Assembly: GCA_934229535.1 (NCBI GenBank)
Contig: CAKQDS010000003.1
Location: forward strand, 52,060-116,059
Direction of reading: 5' to 3'
DNA from: an uncultured Anaeroplasmataceae bacterium
GTDB taxonomy: Bacteria > Bacillota_I > Bacilli_A > Acholeplasmatales > Anaeroplasmataceae
DNA: 64,000 bases
Shown: positions 34,834 to 42,834 of the stretch, in pieces
Position numbering within the stretch: the stretch's first letter is position 1
Layout: each line of letters begins with the position of its first letter
Program-made: the position numbers and the translations under genes
The notes under the pieces: generated by a model
The model's input: the letters and a program-made list of their open reading frames with translations, nothing else
The model's database searches: none
Told to the model about the DNA's origin: nothing

Positions 34834-35361
34834 ATGAAGAGAATAATATCCTTCATAGCTTTTATTATATTTTTGATTTGTATAATATTTATGGTTATTT
34901 TTCATAATAATTTAGTTGTAATTTGGATTTTTGGCGTTGTTGCTGCTATAGCAATTTTTGCTTTTGCATATTTCCATTCAACATATTTATCTGAAAATAA
35001 CAAAGGATTTAGGATAAGTAAGATAATTCATCATTTATATATGAATAAGCATCGTAGCGGAATAGATGAATTAATATATGAATTATATGCGAAAAGAAGT
35101 CAATCGCAGATTCTTCGAGATTATAAAAAATATATTAATTCTATCAATTTTATGTTGGATGATTTAGAAAATGTTGAATTTGATATTGAGCTTATTAATG
35201 ATAGTCAAACAATTTTTTTAAGATATGATGAGCATTTGATCAGAATTGATGATAGCTTTAGTGAAAAGTCAATATATATTAATCCTTTAAATATGTCTTA
35301 TAATGAATTGCTATTAGAAATAAATGAGAAATTTAAAAATTTACTTAAATTGAATTCCTGA
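34834..35361 (+). CDS. Small two-TM membrane protein of unknown function
   Basis: A 175-residue protein. Two adjacent transmembrane helices occupy about residues 4-48 (IISFIAFIIFLICIIFM and LVVIWIFGVVAAIAIFAFAYF), followed by a ~125-residue cytosolic, charged domain. No known family is recognised. ATG 34834 follows AAGGTGAG. A terminator hairpin overlaps its stop codon, and the tyrosine phosphatase gene starts 35 bp later. Confidence 0.6.
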   Translation: MKRIISFIAFIIFLICIIFMVIFHNNLVVIWIFGVVAAIAIFAFAYFHSTYLSENNKGFRISKIIHHLYMNKHRSGIDELIYELYAKRSQSQILRDYKKYINSINFMLDDLENVEFDIELINDSQTIFLRYDEHLIRIDDSFSEKSIYINPLNMSYNELLLEINEKFKNLLKLNS

Positions 35362-35376
35362 CATATCAGGAATTTT
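35353..35376 (+). terminator. Intrinsic terminator overlapping the stop codon
   Basis: Perfect 9-bp stem AATTCCTGA / TCAGGAATT with a CATA loop and a short TTTT tail. The TGA stop at 35359-35361 is part of the 5' arm. Confidence 0.7.
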
Positions 35377-35395
35377 GTTGCTGAAGGAGTATTAA

Positions 35396-36178
35396 ATGAA
35401 TTTTATATTAGAAAATGTAAAAAATGCTCGTTCTTTAGAAGGAGTTAAATCAAAATTTGGTGTTTTAAATAATAAATTGTTTAGAAGTGGTAGGCTTGAC
35501 AATTTAACAGCTAATGATGTTGAAATGCTTAAAAATGCTAATATTAAAAATGTTATTGATCTACGAACTGTAACAGAACAAAATGAAAGACCTGACATTC
35601 TTCCAAACTTTATTAATTATTATTCTTGTCCTGTACTTGATGAAGAAACTATGGGTATAACAAGAGACGATAAAAGTAGAGTGGATATCATTTCTTTAAT
35701 TAGAGAAAATGCTCATGATCCTAATTATGCCAAAAGATATATGGAAACAACGTATTTAAATTTAATTAAAAATAAAAGCGCAATTAATGCTTATAAAAAG
35801 CTTTTTGAAATATTATTAACTAAAGATGAAGGTATTTTATGGCATTGTTCAGCAGGTAAGGATCGTGCGGGTATAGCTACAATGTATGTCCTATTAGCGC
35901 TTGGTGTTGAAAAAGATGAGATTATTAATAATTATTTGAAAACCAATGAATGTCTTATTGATGAGAATAAAATAATTGTTGATAATGTTAAAGAGCGCCA
36001 TGGTGAATTTTTAGCTAATCAAATTAAAGATATATTCTTTTGTGATAAAGAATATATTGAAATTGTTTTTAAATATATTTATGATAATTATAATAATGTT
36101 GATAATTTTTTAAGAACAGTTTTAGAACTTGATTCAGAAAAATTGTTTAAATTACAAGAAAAATATTTAAAAAAATAA
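35396..36178 (+). CDS. Tyrosine-protein phosphatase (dual-specificity/Y_phosphatase3 type)
   Basis: A 260-residue phosphatase. The active-site loop HCSAGKDRAG has Cys151 and Arg157 (CX5R). The N-terminal FRSGRLDNLTANDV and VIDLRTVTEQNERPD segments match the Y_phosphatase3/MptpB-like family, which can dephosphorylate phosphotyrosine, phosphoserine or phosphoinositides. It is cytosolic, with no signal peptide. AAGGAG precedes the start. Targets are unknown. Confidence 0.9.
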   Translation: MNFILENVKNARSLEGVKSKFGVLNNKLFRSGRLDNLTANDVEMLKNANIKNVIDLRTVTEQNERPDILPNFINYYSCPVLDEETMGITRDDKSRVDIISLIRENAHDPNYAKRYMETTYLNLIKNKSAINAYKKLFEILLTKDEGILWHCSAGKDRAGIATMYVLLALGVEKDEIINNYLKTNECLIDENKIIVDNVKERHGEFLANQIKDIFFCDKEYIEIVFKYIYDNYNNVDNFLRTVLELDSEKLFKLQEKYLKK

Positions 36179-36196
36179 AACAACCATTAATAAAAG

Positions 36197-36205
36197 TGGT
36201 ATAAT
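36197..36205 (+). promoter_or_regulatory. Extended -10 element TGGTATAAT
   Basis: TATAAT at 36200-36205 preceded by TGG, 26 bp before the CobW-type gene; the -35 is weak. No Zur-like palindrome was seen in the 50-bp gap. Confidence 0.55.
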
Positions 36206-36230
36206 AAATAAGTGAAAGGAATGATTTACA

Positions 36231-37469
36231 ATGATAAAGGTTGATATTATATCTGGTTTTTTAGGTGCTGGAAAGACAACATTAATAAAGAAATTGTTTG
36301 AAGGTGCTTTAAAAAATGAGAATGTTGTTTTAATAGAAAATGAATTTGGTGAAATTGGTATTGATGGAAGTTTTCTAAAGGATAGTGGCGTTAGCATTAA
36401 AGAAATTAATGCTGGTTGCATTTGCTGTTCTCTTGTAGGTGATTTTGCTTCATCTTTAAAGGAGGTTATTGCTAAATATAATCCTGAAAGAATTATAATT
36501 GAGCCATCTGGTGTTGGTAAATTATCTGACATTCTAGGAGCGGTATTAAATGTTGATGCTCCTCTTCAAATAAATATTGTAGCTACTGTAGTTGATGGAA
36601 CTAAGGCTAAGGTTTATATGAAGAATTTCGGTGAATTTTTCAATAATCAAATTGAAACTGCAAAGACAATTTTAATATCTAAGCTAGATAAGGCTTCAAA
36701 GACTAAAGCAGATGATGCTTTAGAAATTTGTAAAGAGCATAATCCAAATGCTAATATTGTTACTACTCCAGTAAGTGAATTATCAAGTGAAAAGCTTCTT
36801 GAAATATTAGAAAGTGATTCTTCTTTAAAGAATTCATTAATGGAAGAAATGATTAGAGAACATCAAGAGGATGAAGATGAGCATGAATGCTGTCATCACC
36901 ACGATCACGACGATGAGGATGAACATGAATGCTGTCATCACCACGATCACGACGATGAGGATGAACACGAATGCTGTCATCACCACGATCACGACGATGA
37001 GGATGAATATGAATGCTGTCATCACCACGATCACGACGATGAGGATGAACATGAATGCTGCCATCACCACGATCACGACGATGAGGATGAACATGAATGC
37101 TGCCATCACCACGATCATGACGATGAGGATGAACACGAATGCTGCCATCACCATCATCACCATCATAGCCATGATGCCGATGAAGTATTTACAAACTTTG
37201 GTATTGAAGCAGTTGAGGGTGTTTCAAGAAAAGACCTTGAGGCCTTCCTTAAAGAAATTACCAATGAAGAAAAATATGGAATTATTATTCGTTCAAAGGG
37301 CGTTTTAAAGGCTACTGATAATGCAAAATGGTATTATTATGATTATGTTTCTGGTGATTATGAAATTCGTTTAGGTGATGCAGACTATGCTTCTCGTTTA
37401 GTAATGATTGGCTCTAAAATAAATGAAAAGGCAATAAAGGAAGCTTTTGCAAATAGAGGTAATTTATAA
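36231..37469 (+). CDS. CobW/P47K-type GTPase metallochaperone with His-rich repeats
   Basis: A 412-residue G3E GTPase. Walker A is GFLGAGKT at residues 9-16, the metal-binding CxCC is C63-I-C65-C66, and the CobW C-terminal domain follows. Residues 214-311 are a tandem repeat of a 14-residue His/Cys/Asp/Glu unit (seven copies). Such His-rich regions store or deliver zinc, nickel or cobalt. COG0523 proteins use GTP to load metal into client enzymes. It is coupled by 1 bp to a second G3E GTPase. No zinc-uptake genes are close by. Confidence 0.92.
   Translation: MIKVDIISGFLGAGKTTLIKKLFEGALKNENVVLIENEFGEIGIDGSFLKDSGVSIKEINAGCICCSLVGDFASSLKEVIAKYNPERIIIEPSGVGKLSDILGAVLNVDAPLQINIVATVVDGTKAKVYMKNFGEFFNNQIETAKTILISKLDKASKTKADDALEICKEHNPNANIVTTPVSELSSEKLLEILESDSSLKNSLMEEMIREHQEDEDEHECCHHHDHDDEDEHECCHHHDHDDEDEHECCHHHDHDDEDEYECCHHHDHDDEDEHECCHHHDHDDEDEHECCHHHDHDDEDEHECCHHHHHHHSHDADEVFTNFGIEAVEGVSRKDLEAFLKEITNEEKYGIIIRSKGVLKATDNAKWYYYDYVSGDYEIRLGDADYASRLVMIGSKINEKAIKEAFANRGNL
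36870..37163 (+). repeat. Seven tandem 42-bp repeats in the CobW-type gene
   Basis: Units start at 36870, 36912, 36954, 36996, 37038, 37080 and 37122. Each encodes DEDEHECCHHHDHD or a variant (unit 4 has Tyr for His; unit 7 ends in HHHHHH). The units are nearly identical at the DNA level, so copy number may vary between strains. Confidence 0.95.
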
Positions 37470-38404
37470 TGAAACAAATGCCTGTATTTGTATGCGATGG
37501 CTTTCTTGATTCAGGAAAAACAACTTTTATCCTTGATACAATTGCAAATGATGGCTTTAAAGAGCAAGGACATACACTTATTTTAGCATGTGAGGATGGC
37601 GAGGTCGAATATGATGAGGCTTTCCTTAAGGATAATAATACAAGCATTGAATATATAAATGACGTTAGTGAGATGAACGCTATTAATTTGGATAAGCTTA
37701 CTAAAAAGCATAAGCCAAAGCGTATTTTAATTGAATTTAATGGAATGTGGGACTTTTCTAATGTCGTATTACCAGAATATTTTGCTATAGGTCAATTTGT
37801 AACTTTTGTTGATTACAATACATTTTCAGCATATTTTGTTAATATGAAGCAAATGATGGTTAATATGTTTAAGCTATCTGATGTTGTTGTATTTATTAAT
37901 TGTAAAAATAAGGAAGAACTACAAAATTATCAAACATCCCTTCGTTTGATTAATAATAATGCTTCATATTTTGTTTTTGATGAAAAGGGGAATGGTGAAA
38001 TTGCTTTTGAGGAAGCATTACCATATGACTATGAAGCTGATGTTATTGATGTAAAAAAAGAAGATTTTGGACGCTTTTATGTTGATACCTTTGATCATAA
38101 GGAGCGATATGATGGCAAGACTATTTCACTAACTTGTATGGCTTTTAAATCTGATAGATTACCTAAGGGTCAATTTGTATGCGGTAGACTTGCAATGACA
38201 TGCTGTGCCCAGGATATTCAATTATTTGGACATTTAGCTTTATCTGATTTAGGCGTTGATATCAAGGACAAGGATTGGATTCATATTGTTTTTAAAATGG
38301 AATATCGTTATTCCAAGGAATATGATGAAGAGGAAGCTGTTCTTCACCCAATTTCAATAGAAGTTGTTTCTTGTGATGATGACCCAATTTTAAATTTATC
38401 ATAA
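37469..38404 (+). CDS. Second CobW/P47K-type GTPase
   Basis: A 311-residue G3E-family protein. Walker A is GFLDSGKT at residues 11-18. The switch region has EYINDVSEM in place of a clear CxCC, so it lacks the usual metal-binding triad of its upstream neighbour. A C-terminal CobW_C-like region is present. It overlaps the first CobW gene by 1 bp, so the two are made together and may form a heteromer. A terminator follows. Confidence 0.85.
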   Translation: MKQMPVFVCDGFLDSGKTTFILDTIANDGFKEQGHTLILACEDGEVEYDEAFLKDNNTSIEYINDVSEMNAINLDKLTKKHKPKRILIEFNGMWDFSNVVLPEYFAIGQFVTFVDYNTFSAYFVNMKQMMVNMFKLSDVVVFINCKNKEELQNYQTSLRLINNNASYFVFDEKGNGEIAFEEALPYDYEADVIDVKKEDFGRFYVDTFDHKERYDGKTISLTCMAFKSDRLPKGQFVCGRLAMTCCAQDIQLFGHLALSDLGVDIKDKDWIHIVFKMEYRYSKEYDEEEAVLHPISIEVVSCDDDPILNLS

Positions 38405-38424
38405 CAGGCTTAATGCCTGTTTTT
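38404..38424 (+). terminator. Intrinsic terminator after the CobW pair
   Basis: ACAGGC / GCCTGT stem with TTAAT loop and five T residues, starting in the stop codon. Confidence 0.85.
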
Positions 38425-38439
38425 CTTTGAGGTATATAA

Positions 38440-39564
38440 ATGATTAAAACAATTATTTTTGACTTAGATGGAACAATTTTAGATACATTATCTGATTTAA
38501 CTGATTCGATAAATTATGTTTTAAAAAAATATAATAAGAAAACAAAAACAGAAGAAGAAATAAGATCTTTTTTAGGTGATGGAATGAGGATACTAGTAGA
38601 GCGTTCCTTACCAAATGAAGACGAGCAAGTAATATCTAAGATTTTTAATGAATTTAAGGATTATTATCTAAATCATTGTAACATTAAAACTAAAGCCTAT
38701 CCAGGAATAACTAATCTATTAAATTCTTTAAAGAATAATTATCAATTAGGAGTTATTTCTAACAAAAGGGATGATGCTGTTCAAACCTTAATAAATAGTC
38801 ATTTTCCTAACATTTTTTCTTTTGTTTTAGGACAAAGGGATGAAATGAAGAAAAAGCCAGATAAGGAAATGCTAGAATATGCCTTAAATATTTTGAATAC
38901 TAAAAGCTTTGAAGCGCTATATATTGGCGATAGTGATGTTGATCTTGACTTTGGGTTTAATGCAAAGGTTTCGGTTATAAGCGTATCATATGGCTTTAGA
39001 AGCCGTGATTTCTTAGTTGAAAAGGGTGCTAGGTATATTGCCGATGATGTAGCTAATCTAAAAAGATTTATTACTATGATGTCAGAATCACATTGTTCTG
39101 GCTGTGGTGAAAAGCTTGTTTTTAAATTTTTAAAGGATGAAGGCAATATTCCTTATTGTAATAATTGCCATACGTTTAGATTTCCCTCATTTTCTAGTGC
39201 TGTTTCAATGATTGTAGTAAATAAAGAGGAAACAAAGATACTATTGATTGAGCAATATCATTCAACCAGAAATATTTTAGTGGCTGGTTATGTGAATATA
39301 GGAGAATCACTTGAAAATGCTGTAAAAAGAGAAATTAAGGAAGAGGTAGGCCTTGATGTTATTTCTTTGAGATTTAATAAAAGTGAGTTTCATTCAAGAA
39401 GTAATACCCTAATGAATAATTTTATTGCAGTTGTTAATGATGAAAATATTAAAATTAAAGAGGATGAAGTTGATAAAGCATTTTTTATTGACAAAAATGA
39501 TGCAATAAAAAAAATCGCTCCTAATTCTTTAGCAAAGCGATTTTTAGAAAATTATCTTAAGTAA
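38440..39564 (+). CDS. HAD phosphatase - zinc ribbon - NUDIX hydrolase fusion
   Basis: A 374-residue fusion. Residues 1-212 are a HAD hydrolase of the phosphoglycolate/pyrophosphatase type with DxDGT at D8-D10, the Ser/Thr motif SNKRD and GDSDVDLDFG. Residues ~219-243 form a zinc ribbon with Cys219, Cys222, Cys240 and Cys243. Residues ~250-374 are a NUDIX domain with the box G-x5-E-x7-REIKEEVG beginning at G283. The ribbon plus NUDIX half resembles NudC. I saw no internal ribosome binding site before the ribbon, so it is a true fusion. It could hydrolyse a nucleotide diphosphate and then dephosphorylate the product. Confidence 0.88.
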   Translation: MIKTIIFDLDGTILDTLSDLTDSINYVLKKYNKKTKTEEEIRSFLGDGMRILVERSLPNEDEQVISKIFNEFKDYYLNHCNIKTKAYPGITNLLNSLKNNYQLGVISNKRDDAVQTLINSHFPNIFSFVLGQRDEMKKKPDKEMLEYALNILNTKSFEALYIGDSDVDLDFGFNAKVSVISVSYGFRSRDFLVEKGARYIADDVANLKRFITMMSESHCSGCGEKLVFKFLKDEGNIPYCNNCHTFRFPSFSSAVSMIVVNKEETKILLIEQYHSTRNILVAGYVNIGESLENAVKREIKEEVGLDVISLRFNKSEFHSRSNTLMNNFIAVVNDENIKIKEDEVDKAFFIDKNDAIKKIAPNSLAKRFLENYLK

Positions 39565-40434
39565 TTATTTGGCCTTGTAGAGCATATCTTCAAGGTCTTT
39601 TTTATCGAATGTATATTTCTTTTGGCAGAAGTTACAATTTACTTCAATGCTTTCATTAGTTTTTAGGATGTCTTCAATTTCATTTTTACCAAGGGAAATA
39701 ATACCTCTAGCAAATTTTTCTTTACTACAATTACATTCATAGCTTAATGGTTTAGTTTCAAGTAATTGATAATCGCCATCAGTTATTTCTTTGATAATTT
39801 CTTCTGGGGTCATGTTTTGATCAATCATTTCAGAAATTGGTCTAATCTTTGAAAGCTTATCCTCTAATTTTTTTATATCATCATCGCTACATCCTGGCAT
39901 TATTTGAAGTAAGAAGCCACCCGCAGCCTTAACCTTAGCATCCTTATCAAATAATACTCCTAGAGCTACTGATGAAGGAATTTGTTCAGATGCTGCAAAA
40001 TAATAAGTAAAGTCATCAGCAATTTCACCACTTCTTAATTCACAAGTTGAAGAGAATGGTTCACGCATATGTAAATCCTTAATAACGATAATTTCTCCAT
40101 TTGAGCCAACACCAGCTCCTACATTTAAATGTCCGTTATTGTATGTTAAATAAACGCCTGGATTGTGAACAAAGCCTCTAACCTTACCATCGGTTGCTTC
40201 AACAGTTATTTGTCCTATTGGACCATCGCCACAAACCTTTATTGTAAGATGCTCACCTGATTTATATGTTGAACTCATAATGGCACCAATTGTTAAAACT
40301 CTACCAAGTGCTGCTGCAGAGGTTGGCCACATATTATGAATTTCTTGGGCATGCTTGCACATTTGAGTTGTAGTAGCTACATAAATTCTAGCACAGCCAT
40401 TTGCACAATAAGCCTTTTGTAAATAATCTTGCAT
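39565..40434 (-). CDS. hslO: Hsp33 redox-regulated chaperone
   Basis: A 289-residue Hsp33 encoded on the minus strand. The N-terminal chaperone domain includes TSAAALGRVLTIGAIMS and GPIGQITVEATDGKVRGFV. The C-terminal zinc switch is C-x-C (CNCSKEKF) and C-x-x-C (CNFCQKKY). On oxidation the zinc is lost and the holdase is activated. The start has AAGGAG upstream. It is convergent with the HAD-NUDIX gene; the two coding regions abut exactly, and the terminator for the plus-strand gene lies within hslO's 3' end. Confidence 0.96.
   Translation of the reverse strand: MQDYLQKAYCANGCARIYVATTTQMCKHAQEIHNMWPTSAAALGRVLTIGAIMSSTYKSGEHLTIKVCGDGPIGQITVEATDGKVRGFVHNPGVYLTYNNGHLNVGAGVGSNGEIIVIKDLHMREPFSSTCELRSGEIADDFTYYFAASEQIPSSVALGVLFDKDAKVKAAGGFLLQIMPGCSDDDIKKLEDKLSKIRPISEMIDQNMTPEEIIKEITDGDYQLLETKPLSYECNCSKEKFARGIISLGKNEIEDILKTNESIEVNCNFCQKKYTFDKKDLEDMLYKAK
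39571..39603 (+). terminator. Plus-strand terminator inside the 3' end of hslO
   Basis: GGCCTTG / CAAGGTC stem (7 bp, one G-U), 13-nt loop, six T residues. It ends the HAD-NUDIX transcript. Confidence 0.65.
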
Positions 40435-40499
40435 ATTATAAAATCTCCTTTTTTACTATATTAACATTTTACAATATTTTGGATTTTTTTACATCATCT

Positions 40500-40513
40500 A
40501 GAAAACGTTTACA
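40500..40513. promoter_or_regulatory. cre-like (CcpA) operator
   Basis: AGAAAACGTTTACA differs from the catabolite-responsive-element consensus TGWAARCGYTWWCA essentially at the first base only. It sits ~23 bp upstream of the first TTGACA of the pot promoter and upstream of hslO on the other strand. Inferred from sequence alone. Confidence 0.55.
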
Positions 40514-40535
40514 TAAATCCAAGAAAGTAAAATGA

Positions 40536-40563
40536 TTGACATTGACAAATTAAATGATAAAAT
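40536..40563 (+). promoter_or_regulatory. Promoter of the pot operon
   Basis: TTGACA (40536-40541), immediately repeated at 40542-40547, then TGATAAAAT with TAAAAT at 40558-40563 (16 bp from the first TTGACA). Confidence 0.7.
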
Positions 40564-40603
40564 GTTAATCGCATAGAAGAAAAATGGTATTTTTTAGCTT
40601 GTG

Positions 40604-40737
40604 CAGTTTAAAGAAAGTTAAGAAACTTGAGTATAATTATGGGAGGCTGTAAACTAATCATAATTATGAATATTTTTAGATATTTATGGCCCTTAAAATA
40701 ATATAAAATGATACGGCCTAATACTTGGGCTTTTTTT
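40604..40737 (+). promoter_or_regulatory. Structured potA leader with attenuator-like terminator
   Basis: The leader contains AAGTT/AACTT, a 9-bp inverted repeat ATAATTATG / CATAATTAT, and pairing AGTTTA/TAAACT. A terminator hairpin GGCCT / GGGCT (40715-40731) followed by seven T residues can be replaced by pairing of GGCCC at 40688-40692 with GGGC(T). A possible 20-codon open frame (40639-40701) covers that segment. It resembles a transcription attenuator or an unrecognised riboswitch. Confidence 0.5.
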
Positions 40738-40810
40738 CTTAATTTTTCCTTATTCTAAAAGAATAAGAATTCAATTTTATCAATACTAATTTGTGGAGGA
40801 AAACTTAGAA

Positions 40811-41980
40811 TTGAAACCTATTATTGAATTGCATAATATCGTTAAGAATTATGGCGATTTGCAAGTTGTAAAAAATTTGGATTTAACAATTTATGAAAAT
40901 GAATTTGTTACCCTACTTGGTCCATCAGGCTGCGGTAAAACTACAACCTTGAGAATGATTGCAGGTTTTGAAAAGCCTGATTCAGGAGAAATTATTATTG
41001 ATGGTAAAATTATTAATGATCTTCCAGCATATGCAAGACCTATTAATACGGTTTTCCAAAGATATGCCTTATTTCCCCATTTAAACGTAGCTAGAAATGT
41101 TATGTTTGGTATTGTTAATAGAGGCTATAAATTTCAAGTGAATTTTTATGGTGGAATTGAAAAGCTAACTGCTGAAGCTAAAGCTTTAAAAGACGATGAC
41201 AAAAAAAGAGTTACAAGAAGAGATATTAAAAAGCTTTTAAAGGAACATATTAATGAATCTGTTAAAAAGGCTTTGAAAATGGTTAATCTTAGTGGCTATG
41301 AAAATAGAAGAATTGATCAAATGTCTGGTGGTCAAATGCAAAGAGTTGCTCTTGCTCGTGCTCTTATTTTAAGACCAAAAATTCTTTTACTAGATGAACC
41401 ACTAAGTGCTCTTGATTTAAAATTACGCCAGGATATGCATTATGAACTAAAAGAAATGCAACGTAACCTAGGAATAACATTTATATTTGTAACTCATGAT
41501 CAAGAAGAAGCAATGACAATGAGCGATAGAATAGTTGTTATGAAGGATGGAATAATTCAGCAGCTTGGCACACCTAAGGATATTTATAATGAGCCAGTAA
41601 ATCGTTATGTTGCAAACTTTGTCGGTGAATCTAATATTGTAAGTGGGGTTTGGGTTCGCCAAAATGTTGTTAATTTTTTAGGTGTTGACTTTGATTGTGT
41701 TGGCTATATTTTTGCTGATGGCGAGCCAGTTGATGTTGTTATTAGACCTGAAGATTTTGACGTTGTTTCACTAGATAAGGCTAAGCTTGTAGGTGAGGTT
41801 AAAAGCTCTGTATTTAAGGGCGTTTATTATGAACTATGTGTTGACATAAACGATATTGAATTCGTTGTTCATACCTATGAGGATGTAGCGGTTGGTAATA
41901 AAATTGGTTTAAGTGTTGACCCATATGAAATTTGTTTGATGAAGGTAGACGGATCATGCAAGACAATAGTAAGCGCCTAA
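40811..41980 (+). CDS. potA: Spermidine/putrescine ABC transporter ATP-binding protein
   Basis: A 389-residue ABC ATPase. Walker A GPSGCGKT is at residues 37-44, Q-loop Gln83 is in NTVFQRYALFPH, signature MSGGQMQ is at 171-177, Walker B is ILLLDEPLSALD, and a C-terminal TOBE-like regulatory domain follows. An insertion of ~36 residues lies between the Q-loop and the signature. The TTG start at 40811 is set by GGAGGA at 40795-40800. It energises polyamine uptake with PotB, PotC and PotD encoded next. Confidence 0.93.
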   Translation: MKPIIELHNIVKNYGDLQVVKNLDLTIYENEFVTLLGPSGCGKTTTLRMIAGFEKPDSGEIIIDGKIINDLPAYARPINTVFQRYALFPHLNVARNVMFGIVNRGYKFQVNFYGGIEKLTAEAKALKDDDKKRVTRRDIKKLLKEHINESVKKALKMVNLSGYENRRIDQMSGGQMQRVALARALILRPKILLLDEPLSALDLKLRQDMHYELKEMQRNLGITFIFVTHDQEEAMTMSDRIVVMKDGIIQQLGTPKDIYNEPVNRYVANFVGESNIVSGVWVRQNVVNFLGVDFDCVGYIFADGEPVDVVIRPEDFDVVSLDKAKLVGEVKSSVFKGVYYELCVDINDIEFVVHTYEDVAVGNKIGLSVDPYEICLMKVDGSCKTIVSA

Positions 41981-42834
41981 AGGCCATAAAGAAAATGAAG
42001 GAAAATACCTATCAAACTCATCATTTAGATAGGTTTGCTAAGCCATATTTTATTTGGCTATTGATATTTGCTGTATTACCGATGCTCATACTTTTTGTTT
42101 TAATGTTTTTAGATACAGAGGGCTTAAGGCTAGCTGGTTGCCATTTTACTTTTTCAAATTTCTCATCATTACTTGAAAAATCTATAATTATGGCCTTTTT
42201 AAATTCATTGAAATATAGTTTACTAACAACAGTGATTTGTTTGTTCTTTGGTTATTTGATAGCATATTATCTACATCGTTCTCATTTTAAAAATAAATAT
42301 TTAATATTATTATTACTTGTTTTACCAATGTGGACAAATATTCTACTTAGAATTGAAGCTTTAAGTAATATGTTTCAAGCTCATAATATAATTACTAATA
42401 TGCTAGGAATTACAGGCTTTAATATTTTAGGAACGGATTTAGCTATTATTTTAGGTATGGTTTTTACATATTTACCATTTGTTATTTTACCTATTTATAC
42501 GTCACTTGAAAAAATTGATCCATCTCTTGAGGAGGCTGCTTTAGATTTAGGAATGACTGATTTTAAGAAGTTTTGGACTGTAATTTTCCCTTTAACTACA
42601 AGTGGAATGGTTAGTGGCTCAATAATGGTCTTACTACCTTGCCTATCTGGATTTGCTATTCCTAAGATTTTAGGTGCAGGTAATATCTTATTAATAGGTA
42701 ATATAATTGAACAAGATTTTAGCTCAATGAGCTATAATATTGGTTCAATTTTAGCAGTTGTAATGCTTGTTATAATTCTTGGAGCCATTACAATAGTTAA
42801 TAAGTTCGATAAGGAAGGGGAGACACTACTATGA
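41956..42834 (+). CDS. potB: Spermidine/putrescine ABC transporter permease PotB
   Basis: A 292-residue inner-membrane permease with about six transmembrane helices and the EAA coupling loop LEEAALDLGMTDFKKFWTVIFPLTTSG. ATG 41956 (AAGGT upstream) is preferred over the TTG at 41932. It overlaps potA by 25 bp and potC by 4 bp. Forms the translocation channel with PotC. Confidence 0.92.
   Translation: MQDNSKRLKAIKKMKENTYQTHHLDRFAKPYFIWLLIFAVLPMLILFVLMFLDTEGLRLAGCHFTFSNFSSLLEKSIIMAFLNSLKYSLLTTVICLFFGYLIAYYLHRSHFKNKYLILLLLVLPMWTNILLRIEALSNMFQAHNIITNMLGITGFNILGTDLAIILGMVFTYLPFVILPIYTSLEKIDPSLEEAALDLGMTDFKKFWTVIFPLTTSGMVSGSIMVLLPCLSGFAIPKILGAGNILLIGNIIEQDFSSMSYNIGSILAVVMLVIILGAITIVNKFDKEGETLL

Larger units (their letters stand above)
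40435..40810. other. Regulatory intergenic region between hslO and potA
   Basis: A 376-bp gap with no established gene. It holds a cre-like site (40500-40513), a tandem TTGACA promoter, a structured leader with an attenuator-like terminator (annotated separately), an inverted repeat TTATTCT/AGAATAA near 40750, and the potA ribosome binding site at 40795. Confidence 0.8.

Noticed and set aside
36837..37172. A minus-strand open frame with repeated MFILIVVIVVMAA through the His-repeat region, and a frame-shifted plus-strand repeat frame.
   Set aside because: Both are by-products of the 42-bp repeats in the CobW-type gene; no ribosome binding site or promoter serves them.
40639..40701. A 20-codon leader frame (MGGCKLIIIMNIF...) in the potA leader as a gene.
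   Set aside because: No ribosome binding site in front; mentioned only as part of the possible attenuator.
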